The notes under the pieces were generated by a model. It searched no databases, was not told where the DNA came from, and saw only the letters and a list, made by a program, of their open reading frames with translations. From an uncultured bacterium (GTDB taxonomy: Bacteria > Cyanobacteriota > Vampirovibrionia > Gastranaerophilales > Gastranaerophilaceae): DNA of 7,288 nt. Shown piece after piece: positions 1-6,018 of this stretch. The stretch lies in NCBI GenBank assembly GCA_948888345.1, contig CAQTPN010000069.1, forward strand, positions 1-7,288, written 5' to 3'. Position 1 is the first letter of the stretch. Each line of letters opens with the position of its first letter. The translations under genes were made by a program, and so were the position numbers.

Positions 1-925
1 TGAATTAAAGAAAAAAGGAATTTATAAAGTTCCGGTTTATACAGTAAAAATCAAGCAAAAAGGAGAATTTGACATAAATTCTTCAAACGCCAAGGCAGCT
101 GTGTTTAAAATAAATGTATCAGACAGAAGAGGTTTTGCTTCAAAACCCGTTTTAAAACTTAACGGAAAAACCGTTACCAATTGCAATTCCTACAGATGCA
201 TCGTTGATTCGGGTTACGGAAAAATTCCTTATGAAATTGAATACACAATAAGGGGCACAAAAAATTTATCATTTGAGGCAATAAATACATCTGAAGTATT
301 TCTAAACACAAATTACTGGGTGCCTGAATATACGGGAGATTTTTTACCTGTTAACCATGGAGCAAAAGATGGCGGATATTATACACACTGGTCCGTACCG
401 GAAGCTGCAAGTGCCGTGGAAGACAGATACAGAACGCTGGCCTATAATGCAAATTTTATCAATACCGTTGATATTTACAGAATGAGCGAAAGATGTATTA
501 AATACGGCTTTTTATTTATAGCACTAACATTTTTGGCATTTTTTGTGTACGAGATAATCAATAAGAAAAACAGACATATTCACCCCTTCCAGTACAGTCT
601 TGTTGGAGTTTCAATGCTGATATTTTATTTATTGCTCCTTTCAATGTCAGAATTTATAACCTTTGGCCCCGCATATTTAATTGCAGCCCTGATGACAATA
701 TCTCTTATAGTTTTTTATACCTATTTTGTTTTAACAAATAAAGAGGATAAAAAATTTCCTCTTACTATAGGGGGCATTTTAGCAGTCATTTATTTATACT
801 TATATATAACCATAAATTTAGAAGAGTTATCTCTTCTTGCAGGAAGTTTCGGCCTGTTCTTTACAATTATTGCCGTTATGTATGCAACAAGAAATGTTGA
901 ATGGTATAAGGAAAGCCGCGAATAA
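1..925 (+). CDS. creD: CreD-like inner membrane protein (5' partial)
   Basis: This is the C-terminal part of a CreD (cell envelope integrity) family membrane protein. The frame is open from base 2 with no stop, so the gene starts outside the window. The GTG at 101 is only an internal codon, because the 33 codons before it also read like the family (KKKGIYKVPVY, then a GEF segment). About 307 residues are visible; CreD proteins are usually about 450, so roughly the first third is missing. The visible part has a soluble beta-rich periplasmic-type region, then the family junction around RYRTLAYNANFINTVDIYRMSER. Five hydrophobic segments follow, at about residues 134-151, 165-181, 188-210, 222-239 and 245-262 counted from base 101, ending near RNVEWYKE. 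In E. coli creD is induced by CreBC and affects envelope properties, but its biochemical activity is not established. No CreBC genes are seen here. Its TAA touches the ATG of the next gene, so the two are transcriptionally coupled. Family assignment is strong; the role is uncertain. Confidence 0.88.
   Translation, partial: ELKKKGIYKVPVYTVKIKQKGEFDINSSNAKAAVFKINVSDRRGFASKPVLKLNGKTVTNCNSYRCIVDSGYGKIPYEIEYTIRGTKNLSFEAINTSEVFLNTNYWVPEYTGDFLPVNHGAKDGGYYTHWSVPEAASAVEDRYRTLAYNANFINTVDIYRMSERCIKYGFLFIALTFLAFFVYEIINKKNRHIHPFQYSLVGVSMLIFYLLLLSMSEFITFGPAYLIAALMTISLIVFYTYFVLTNKEDKKFPLTIGGILAVIYLYLYITINLEELSLLAGSFGLFFTIIAVMYATRNVEWYKESRE
908..915 (+). promoter_or_regulatory. Shine-Dalgarno site for the dGTPase gene
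   Basis: AAGGAAAG lies inside the last codons of creD, ten bases before the ATG at 926. It supports this start and implies translational coupling across the TAAATG junction. Confidence 0.7.
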
Positions 926-2179
926 ATGAGTCAGCTAAAACATTCTATAGAAAAAACATTTAAAGATTTTGGTATGTTTAAAGGACATATCAAATATGAA
1001 AATGCAACAAGCCGTCTTGAAGATTTATACAGAAAAGACGAAGATATAAGACACCCCTATGAGCGGGATTATCACAGAATTTTATATTCAAACGCATATA
1101 GAAGGCTAAAACACAAAACACAGGTGTTTTTTAACACAAATAACGACCATATCTGCACAAGAATAGAACATGTAAACCATGTGTCTTCCGTTGCCGAAAC
1201 TATTGCGGAGTTTTTAGGCCTAAACCCCTGGCTTACCCGTGCAATTGCCGTAGGGCATGATTTGGGGCATCCGCCTTTCGGACACACGGGAGAAAAGATT
1301 TTAAGCAGAATAGTAAGAGATAACGGGCTTTCAAAAAGCTTCTGGCACGAGAAAAACAGTTTAAGATTTATTGATAAAATTGAAACTATGCCTGATTACG
1401 AAGGATATGAAAGAAATTTAAACCTGTCTTATGCTGTTCGTGACGGCATTATCTGTCATTGCGGCGAGGTAGATGAAGAGGCACTGCACCCAAGGGAAGA
1501 ATTTATTGATTTAGAAAGTATACAATCTGCCAATCAATATCAAAGCTACACCTATGAGGGATGCGTTGTTAAAATATCGGATAAGATAGCATATTTAGGC
1601 CGCGATATTGAAGATGCGCTGTCAAAAAGAATTTTGGAAGAAGAACAGAAGCTGGAGCTTGAAGAAATTGTAAAAAATCTTTTCCATCATAAAAAGCTAA
1701 AAGACATCAACACAACAAGCCTTGTGCATCTTTTTATTATTGATTTATGCAAAAATTCAAGCCCTGAGTGCGGTTTAAGATTTTCGAAAGAATATTTTGA
1801 AATTATGAAAACCATAAAAAGGTTTAATTATCAAAATATATACTCTCATCCAAGGCTAAAAACTTTTGAAGATTATGCAAGTCTTATTATAAATACAATT
1901 TTTAACAAGCTTTTAGAATATTACGATAATGAAAATTCAATTCAAAAACTTCAAAATGATGAGAAATTTTATCCGCTTCTGTGCGAGCATTTTAAAGACT
2001 GGCTTTTAAAATATTCAAATGCCTCAAATGCTGCATACAGAGAAAGTAAAAAATTTCTAAATAAAACTATATATAACATCAATGAAGTAAATGATTACAA
2101 AATGGCAATTGTTGATTTTATTTCAGGGATGACAGACAGTTTTTCAATTAAAATTTTCAATGAATTAATAGCATTTTAA
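926..2179 (+). CDS. dgt: dGTPase-like HD-domain dNTP triphosphohydrolase
   Basis: This is a complete 417-aa member of the deoxyguanosinetriphosphate triphosphohydrolase family, cytosolic enzymes that cleave dNTPs to deoxynucleoside plus inorganic triphosphate. The HD metal site is intact: H82 (in TRIEHVNHV), H111-D112 (in GHDLGHPPFGHTGE, with H115 and H120) and the late aspartate D219 (in VKISDKIAYLGRDIEDAL). Upstream is the conserved YRRLKHKTQV block (residues 58-67). The C-terminal MAIVDFISGMTDSFS block (393-407) is also family-typical. Length is normal, and no motif residue is missing. The FWHEKNSLRF and AVRDGIICHCGEVDEE segments resemble the version found in anaerobic bacteria rather than the enterobacterial Dgt. 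The start is fixed by the AAGGAAAG Shine-Dalgarno site at 908-915, ten bases before ATG, and by the abutting creD stop. The exact dNTP preference cannot be read from the sequence. Likely roles are dNTP pool control or defence against DNA phage, but the operon with creD does not point clearly to either. Confidence 0.95.
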   Translation: MSQLKHSIEKTFKDFGMFKGHIKYENATSRLEDLYRKDEDIRHPYERDYHRILYSNAYRRLKHKTQVFFNTNNDHICTRIEHVNHVSSVAETIAEFLGLNPWLTRAIAVGHDLGHPPFGHTGEKILSRIVRDNGLSKSFWHEKNSLRFIDKIETMPDYEGYERNLNLSYAVRDGIICHCGEVDEEALHPREEFIDLESIQSANQYQSYTYEGCVVKISDKIAYLGRDIEDALSKRILEEEQKLELEEIVKNLFHHKKLKDINTTSLVHLFIIDLCKNSSPECGLRFSKEYFEIMKTIKRFNYQNIYSHPRLKTFEDYASLIINTIFNKLLEYYDNENSIQKLQNDEKFYPLLCEHFKDWLLKYSNASNAAYRESKKFLNKTIYNINEVNDYKMAIVDFISGMTDSFSIKIFNELIAF

Positions 2180-2222
2180 TAGCTTAAGCCAAAAGGCGAA
2201 TAGAAAAATCAAAAGTTGCGTT

Positions 2223-2228
2223 TAAAAT
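2223..2228 (+). promoter_or_regulatory. Possible -10 box for a leaderless aldehyde dehydrogenase mRNA
   Basis: TAAAAT matches the sigma70 -10 consensus at five of six positions and lies six bases before the ATG. Transcription would therefore begin at or next to the start codon. No convincing -35 box is seen 16-18 bases upstream. In DNA this AT-rich a chance match is likely, so this is only a lead that fits the missing Shine-Dalgarno site. Confidence 0.2.
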
Positions 2229-2234
2229 TTTTGT

Positions 2235-3638
2235 ATGATTAAGTTAGATGAAATTTTAGACGAGCAGAAAAAATATTTTCAAGAAGGTGCTACTCTTGAT
2301 ATTGATTTTAGGATAGAAAAATTAAAAATCCTAAAATCTGCCATTATAAATTATAAAGAAAAAATTGTTAAGGCTTTAAATAAGGATTTAAGAAAAAATG
2401 AATTTGAAGCCTATACAACAGAAATAATGCCTGTTTTAGAAGATTTAAACCTTGCAATTAAAAATGTAAAACAATGGGCGCAGAAAAAGGATGTTAAAAC
2501 ACCTTTGTATCTTAACGGGATACAGGGCGGAATAGAAAGCTTTATTATAAAAGAGCCTCTTGGGAATATTCTTATAATCTCGCCTTTTAATTACCCTTTT
2601 CAATTATCTGTCGTACCTATGATAGGAGCAATTGCAGCAGGAAATACTGTTATCATAAAACCGTCAAGCGATACTATCTATACGACAAAAATCTTAATGG
2701 AGATGATAAACAGCATTTTTGCAAGAGAATATGTTTACGTTTTGAGTCCGAAAAATACTCTTTATTTTGAGCTTTTAAACAAAAAATTTGACCATATATT
2801 CTTTACCGGAAGCATATCAACCGGTAAAAAGGTGATGGAAGCTGCAAGCAAAAATTTAATCCCCGTAACACTTGAACTTGGAGGCAAAAGCCCCTGTATT
2901 GTTGATAAAACCGCAAACATTACAAATGCCGCAAAAAGCATTGTTCATGGAAAACTCTTAAATGCAGGCCAAACCTGTGTTGCACCCGATTATGTTCTGG
3001 TGCAGGAAGATATCAAAGAATATTTTATTGAAGAATTAAAAGGTGCAATAAAAGAATATCTCGGGCCTACCCCGCAGGAGAGTGAATATTTCGGCAGAAT
3101 TATAAATGAAAATCAATTTGCAAAATTAAAAGAAATTATAGAAAAAGAATATGAAAATTTAATATACGGCGGCGAATACGATGAATGCGGCCTGTATATA
3201 GCCCCGACAATTCTTGATATAAAATCTTTTGATTCTTTTGCTATGCAAAATGAAATATTCGGACCTATAATACCTGTTTTAAGCCATGAGAACACTTTTG
3301 ATATCATTAAAAAATTAAAAAAGCTTGAAAAGCCGCTTGCAGCATATATTTTTTCAAATGATAATCTTGTTATAAATGAATTTTTAACAAAGCTTTCATT
3401 CGGGGGCGGGTGCGTTAATGAAACAATGATGCACACAGCCAATAACTCTCTTCCATTCGGCGGAGTAGGTTTATCAGGAATAGGAAATTACCACGGCAAA
3501 TATACCTTTGACGCTTTTACACATCTTAAAAGCATTTTAAAGAAAAAGGGCGACAAACTTGATAAAACTAAATTGCCGCCCGATAATCAAGAACGCTTAA
3601 ATTCAATAAAAAGAATTATTAAATTATTGGAATTCTAA
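2235..3638 (+). CDS. Aldehyde dehydrogenase, class-3-like
   Basis: This is a complete 467-aa NAD(P)-dependent aldehyde dehydrogenase that oxidises aldehydes to carboxylates. Its length and motifs fit the ALDH3-like group (relatives of fatty/aromatic aldehyde dehydrogenases), which lack the longer N-terminus of class 1/2 enzymes. Visible elements are N119 in SPFNYP (oxyanion hole), K142 in IKPSS (cofactor binding), TGSISTGK (191-198, Rossmann loop), general base E214 in LELGGKSP, nucleophile C248 in NAGQTC, E340 in NEIFGP (ribose contact), and the PFGGVGLSGIGNYHGK block (407-422) that marks this group. All catalytic residues are intact. The ATG at 2235 is the first start after an in-frame TAA at 2223 and begins with the usual family N-terminus. 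No Shine-Dalgarno sequence precedes it, unlike most other genes in the window. It follows the dGTPase by 55 bases and could be in the same operon or have its own promoter. The substrate is not predictable from sequence. Confidence 0.95.
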   Translation: MIKLDEILDEQKKYFQEGATLDIDFRIEKLKILKSAIINYKEKIVKALNKDLRKNEFEAYTTEIMPVLEDLNLAIKNVKQWAQKKDVKTPLYLNGIQGGIESFIIKEPLGNILIISPFNYPFQLSVVPMIGAIAAGNTVIIKPSSDTIYTTKILMEMINSIFAREYVYVLSPKNTLYFELLNKKFDHIFFTGSISTGKKVMEAASKNLIPVTLELGGKSPCIVDKTANITNAAKSIVHGKLLNAGQTCVAPDYVLVQEDIKEYFIEELKGAIKEYLGPTPQESEYFGRIINENQFAKLKEIIEKEYENLIYGGEYDECGLYIAPTILDIKSFDSFAMQNEIFGPIIPVLSHENTFDIIKKLKKLEKPLAAYIFSNDNLVINEFLTKLSFGGGCVNETMMHTANNSLPFGGVGLSGIGNYHGKYTFDAFTHLKSILKKKGDKLDKTKLPPDNQERLNSIKRIIKLLEF

Positions 3639-3661
3639 CATTCTTGAAAGGAATTTAAGGA

Positions 3662-3683
3662 ATGGAGTAAGTATGGAGTTAGT
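3662..3683 (+). repeat. Two adjacent 11-bp direct repeats
   Basis: ATGGAGTAAGT is followed at once by ATGGAGTTAGT (10 of 11 identical). They sit in the short convergent gap between the aldehyde dehydrogenase and the amidase. Just upstream AAGGAAT occurs twice (3648-3654 and 3657-3663), making the gap purine-rich. No clear rho-independent terminator is visible for either gene here. The repeat is probably a local duplication. Confidence 0.4.
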
Positions 3684-3705
3684 AAGTAGAGATTAATAAT
3701 AAGTT

Positions 3706-4314
3706 TTATTCTTTATTTAAAGCTTCTTTTGCTTCTTTATCCTTCTTTTTCTGTTCTCTTGCAAGCTTTCTAAGTTCGGCCGCTTTTTGTTTATCAATTT
3801 CTTTTTGCTCTTTATCAAAATACCAGAGAATTTTATTTCTTATAAAATCACCGATTTTATTTGAGGGCAAAGAAGGATTTGAAGAAAGATAAATTATATC
3901 CACTTTTCCCCTGCTTGTTGTCATAGGGTTTTTCTTACCGAATTCATAATGGGTCATAACAGTGCTTTTTTCAATCGGGATATTGTACTGCCTGCAAAGT
4001 TTTGCACAAAGTTCATAGCAAACTTCCATTTGAATAGGTTTTATCGGGTAATTACCGATATGCTTAATATCTCGAAAACCCAGCATCCCGCAAATTGCAA
4101 CCCCGATAGAGCCTGTATTTCCGCCTCCCGTATGAGGGGCATAACGGCTGCCGTCCGTACAGCAAAGATTATCTTCCGGCTTGCATTTTCCCAGGTGAAT
4201 TATTCCCCTCTCCGAGGGAAGTTTTTCATATCCGATTAAATAGTGATAATGTTCAAGTTCAACGCTATTTGGCGCATAAGTTCCCGCGGTCCAATGAATT
4301 ATTATTCTTTTCAT
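3706..4314 (-). CDS. Phage endolysin-type N-acetylmuramoyl-L-alanine amidase
   Basis: This is a 202-aa zinc amidase of the Amidase_2/PGRP fold, which cuts the bond between MurNAc and L-alanine in peptidoglycan. It opens with IIIHWTAG, placing a zinc histidine at H7. Then come the HYHYLIG strand, the PEDNL segment, YAPHTGGGNTGSIGVAICGM (58-77, with the catalytic-type Y58 and H61), a second zinc histidine H122 in MTHYEFG, and the probable third ligand D139 in RGKVDI. This arrangement matches phage and prophage amidases that lack a separate wall-binding domain. From about residue 165 a charged, lysine-rich helix-like tail (KKKDKEAKEAL near the end) is added. There is no signal peptide, so export would need a holin or lysis. 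The start is set by AAAGGAGA at 4319-4326, inside the end of the preceding holin-like gene; the two genes are 2 bases apart. It is the last gene of the three-gene phage-type cassette and converges on the aldehyde dehydrogenase. Confidence 0.9.
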   Translation of the reverse strand: MKRIIIHWTAGTYAPNSVELEHYHYLIGYEKLPSERGIIHLGKCKPEDNLCCTDGSRYAPHTGGGNTGSIGVAICGMLGFRDIKHIGNYPIKPIQMEVCYELCAKLCRQYNIPIEKSTVMTHYEFGKKNPMTTSRGKVDIIYLSSNPSLPSNKIGDFIRNKILWYFDKEQKEIDKQKAAELRKLAREQKKKDKEAKEALNKE

Positions 4315-4316
4315 AT

Positions 4317-4589
4317 TTATTCTCCTTTAATAATGTTTGTTTGAATAGAATGAAGCTTCTCTACTGCAGATTCAAGTGCAAAATCAAATAAATCTAAAAA
4401 AAGGTTTTTTATAATGCCTTTAAAAGGCAATAAAAACAACGGCAGTTTTTGTAATATAAAATCTATTGCAACCTGTTTTTTTGTTTCTCCAAAACCCTTT
4501 CCTATAAGGTTTTCTGCATATATTACAGCAGGCAGAGCAAGCGGGGACAAAAGGCTTTTTACCTTTTGCATTAATTTATTTTTAATCAT
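4317..4589 (-). CDS. Small holin-like phage protein
   Basis: This is a 90-aa protein, placed directly before the amidase as holins usually are. The N-terminus is basic (MIKNKLMQKVK), followed by a short hydrophobic stretch (LLSPLALPAVIYA, residues 13-25). An ENLIGKGFGETKKQVAIDF segment (26-44) has the 'glycine, then charged, then amphipathic helix' look of LLH-type phage holins. A second hydrophobic/amphipathic stretch spans about 48-71 (LPLFLLPF onward). There is no long textbook transmembrane helix, so the holin call rests mainly on size, position and this weak resemblance. Alternatives are a spanin-like or other small phage accessory protein. The ATG is supported by TAGGAGA at 4594-4600, and the protein ends 2 bases before the amidase start. 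It lies 56 bases downstream of the tail-like gene. Confidence 0.6.
   Translation of the reverse strand: MIKNKLMQKVKSLLSPLALPAVIYAENLIGKGFGETKKQVAIDFILQKLPLFLLPFKGIIKNLFLDLFDFALESAVEKLHSIQTNIIKGE
4319..4326 (-). promoter_or_regulatory. Shine-Dalgarno site for the amidase gene
   Basis: On the minus strand AAAGGAGA forms the end of the holin-like coding sequence (codons for KGE) and precedes the amidase ATG by 4 bases. It shows that the lysin is translationally coupled to the gene before it. Confidence 0.75.
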
Positions 4590-4593
4590 TTTT

Positions 4594-4600
4594 TCTCCTA
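4594..4600 (-). promoter_or_regulatory. Shine-Dalgarno site for the holin-like gene
   Basis: TAGGAGA on the minus strand lies 4 bases before the ATG (4587-4589). It favours this start over the internal Met7. Confidence 0.7.
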
Positions 4601-4636
4601 GTTTAATTCATCCATGCAAAGACAGTTTTTATATAA

Positions 4637-4657
4637 GATATAAAATTAGTTTATATC
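4637..4657 (-). repeat. AT-rich hairpin around the tail-gene stop codon
   Basis: A perfect 8-bp inverted repeat (GATATAAA / TTTATATC) has a 5-base loop, and the tail-gene TAA (4646-4648) sits in that loop. The stem is AT-rich and weak, and no T-run follows on the minus strand. A mild mRNA structure or chance is more likely than a terminator. Confidence 0.35.
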
Positions 4658-5689
4658 CTGCGTTACAATTATTTTGTGTTCAAGATTTCCTCTTTGAAGG
4701 TATGCGCAGCCGTTTCCGCCAAAATCGTTTGCACAATGAAAGGCACTGTTTCCGGCTGCTACAGTTATAGCATCTTTTGTGTATTTCATTATGCACCCGG
4801 CTTCCGTTGAAGCTTCATTTCCGGCATAGTTTGAATAAAGCGTTTCAATAATGTCTCCGGATTGAAAATTGCCATAATTGTTTATCACCCTTGATACAAG
4901 GCGCGCTCTATATTTTAGCGGGTCGATATTTAATTTGTGTTCAAAAACATATACGCCATTAGGAACAATTGCAAACCACTCTGATTCAAAGCGTTTTGAA
5001 AGATTGTTTCTGCCGTCCGGCGTTATAAAATTGCAGTCTGCATCAAGATACTGACTGTTTAATGTATAGTTTGAAGCATCCGTTATTTTCCCTTCTTTAA
5101 TAGTTATTGAACCCAGGGGAATTCCTTCAAATTCAACCCATGAAAGCCCGTTAAATTTATAACAGCACCACGGCTCAAGGGTCATAAGCCAGATGTCGTC
5201 TATAACAATATTTGTCGGGGTTACTGTTGATTTAATTATTTTTGTATTAAAAAGTTCAACTTCCCCCTCAAGCCCTATGAATATATTGTAATTACCGTCA
5301 ACATATCCTGTAATATCAACACTATCAATATATTCAAAAGTTTCAGAATCGCCATAGGCATTTGTACCGGTTAATACAGGGTATGCACCGCCCGCCTTGA
5401 AGCTCAAAATATTTTCATCAAAACTTAATAAATCAGGACTCTTTCCATCATCTGAAAGATTGGCGCAATTAATACAAAATTTTGATTTTGATGATTTAAT
5501 CATCATTTCAGCCTCTGCAATATAATCATCAAACATATCAGCTTTAATATAATCAACATCTTCTCTAATAGAAGCTATATTTTCATTCTGTTTGTTTAAT
5601 TCATCCTGAATTGTTGTAAAATTTTCATTTACTTCATCTGCCTTCGCCTTTGTTCCGGCAGTAAAAATATTTGGTATGTTAAAAGACAT
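4646..5689 (-). CDS. Phage tail fibre / tail appendage-like protein
   Basis: This 347-aa protein is built like phage tail fibre or baseplate appendage proteins. The N-terminus, MSFNIPNIFTAGTKAKADEV with NENF, is the familiar 'IPN-FTAGTKA-A-EVN-NF' opening of tail proteins. It is followed by a coiled-coil-like helix (about 18-65). A middle region has a CINCAN...DLLSF...LSFKAGGAYPVLTGTNA motif set (72-111). Next is LEPWCCYKFNGLSWVEFEGIP (171-191), then LGSITIKEGKIT. A C-terminal domain begins near EWFAIVPNGVYVFEHKLNIDP (237-257), resembling fibre-end domains. No enzyme motif is seen. Eight cysteines (72, 75, 175, 176, 219, 299, 319, 328) are many for such a protein. The start is supported by AAGAGGAG at 5701-5708, 11 bases before ATG. 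It is the first gene of the minus-strand cassette. The target is unknown; the C-terminal domain would be expected to bind a surface receptor. Confidence 0.75.
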   Translation of the reverse strand: MSFNIPNIFTAGTKAKADEVNENFTTIQDELNKQNENIASIREDVDYIKADMFDDYIAEAEMMIKSSKSKFCINCANLSDDGKSPDLLSFDENILSFKAGGAYPVLTGTNAYGDSETFEYIDSVDITGYVDGNYNIFIGLEGEVELFNTKIIKSTVTPTNIVIDDIWLMTLEPWCCYKFNGLSWVEFEGIPLGSITIKEGKITDASNYTLNSQYLDADCNFITPDGRNNLSKRFESEWFAIVPNGVYVFEHKLNIDPLKYRARLVSRVINNYGNFQSGDIIETLYSNYAGNEASTEAGCIMKYTKDAITVAAGNSAFHCANDFGGNGCAYLQRGNLEHKIIVTQDIN

Positions 5690-5700
5690 AAGAATATTTT

Positions 5701-5708
5701 CTCCTCTT
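5701..5708 (-). promoter_or_regulatory. Shine-Dalgarno site for the tail-like gene
   Basis: AAGAGGAG on the minus strand lies 11 bases before the ATG at 5687-5689. It is a slightly long but usable spacing and confirms the start. Confidence 0.65.
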
Positions 5709-5726
5709 AATTTTTAAAGTAGTGTT

Positions 5727-5748
5727 AAAAAATCCAGCGCAGGTTTTT
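5727..5748 (-). promoter_or_regulatory. GC-cored imperfect palindrome in the cassette leader
   Basis: Plus-strand CCAGCGCAGG (5734-5743) is nearly palindromic, mismatched only at its third and eighth bases. It is flanked by a run of A on the left and a run of T on the right. It lies between the promoter and the start of the tail-like gene. It could be an operator or a weak attenuator: in the minus-strand RNA an A-rich arm plus CC can pair with GG plus a U-run. The core stands out because everything around it is AT. No regulator gene is nearby. Confidence 0.35.
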
Positions 5749-5785
5749 AATTTAGTTTAAATTTATAAATCAATTTATACTTTTT

Positions 5786-5813
5786 ATTGTAGAGATAAAA
5801 TTAAGTTTTTCAA
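5786..5813 (-). promoter_or_regulatory. Sigma70-type promoter of the phage-type cassette
   Basis: On the minus strand, TTGAAA (-35, bases 5808-5813) and TACAAT (-10, bases 5786-5791) are separated by 16 bases. Each hexamer matches the consensus at four or five positions. The predicted start lies near 5779, giving a leader of about 90 bases before the tail-like gene. This would let the three genes be expressed without any upstream phage genes. Confidence 0.5.
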
Positions 5814-5925
5814 TAAAGTAAAATTACTCAAGATAAAACCTTAAAAAATGGCTCAAAATTATTGGAGCACAATTATTTTCAGAATTTTTAAATTTTCATG
5901 GCCAATTATTAAGTTTGTAACAATT

Positions 5926-5955
5926 TTGAATTTTTTAGCTATTAAGAACTATATC
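5926..5955 (+). promoter_or_regulatory. Weak candidate promoter for the secreted-protein gene
   Basis: TTGAAT (5926-5931) and TATATC (5950-5955) are 18 bases apart and about 65 bases before the ATG at 6019. Another possible -10 (TATAGT, 5979-5984) lacks a -35 box. The region is so AT-rich that chance matches are expected. Confidence 0.25.
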
Positions 5956-6018
5956 AAACGTGGTTTTTTGAAAAACTTTATAGTAATGTTGTTTTATAAA
6001 GAAAGGGGATTTTGTTTT

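Larger units (their letters stand above)
5690..6018. other. Divergent intergenic region
   Basis: This 329-base, very AT-rich stretch separates the minus-strand phage-type cassette from the plus-strand secreted-protein gene. It holds the cassette promoter (5786-5813), a GC-rich imperfect palindrome in the cassette leader (5734-5743 at its core), the cassette Shine-Dalgarno site (5701-5708) and a weak candidate promoter for the plus-strand gene. An open frame from an ATG at 5848 runs into the downstream gene but has no ribosome binding site and reads as AT-rich noncoding sequence. No tRNA, attachment site or integrase was seen. Confidence 0.6.

Noticed and set aside
101..925. GTG at 101 as the real start of the creD-like gene
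   Set aside because: The same frame is open to base 2 and the preceding codons match the family, so the gene is cut by the window edge.
1072..1287. Antisense open frame within the dGTPase gene
   Set aside because: It overlaps the conserved HD motifs on the other strand and has no start signal or recognisable protein content.
2183..2200. GCC-AAAA-GGC as a terminator after the dGTPase gene
   Set aside because: The stem is only three to four base pairs and no T-run follows.
3949..4239. Plus-strand open frame within the amidase gene
   Set aside because: It is the complement of the conserved amidase core and has no independent support.
4414..4770. Plus-strand open frame across the holin-like and tail-like genes
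   Set aside because: It spans the intergenic gap and two minus-strand genes that have better support, and has no ribosome site or family resemblance.
3639..5850. Attachment-site direct repeats bounding the phage-type cassette
   Set aside because: Only short AT-rich matches such as TTTATTTAAA were found, which are expected by chance in this composition. No tRNA end is present.
5848..6018. N-terminal 57-residue extension of the secreted protein from ATG 5848
   Set aside because: No ribosome site precedes 5848, the extension is AT-driven sequence, and the ATG at 6019 has a good Shine-Dalgarno site followed by a signal peptide.
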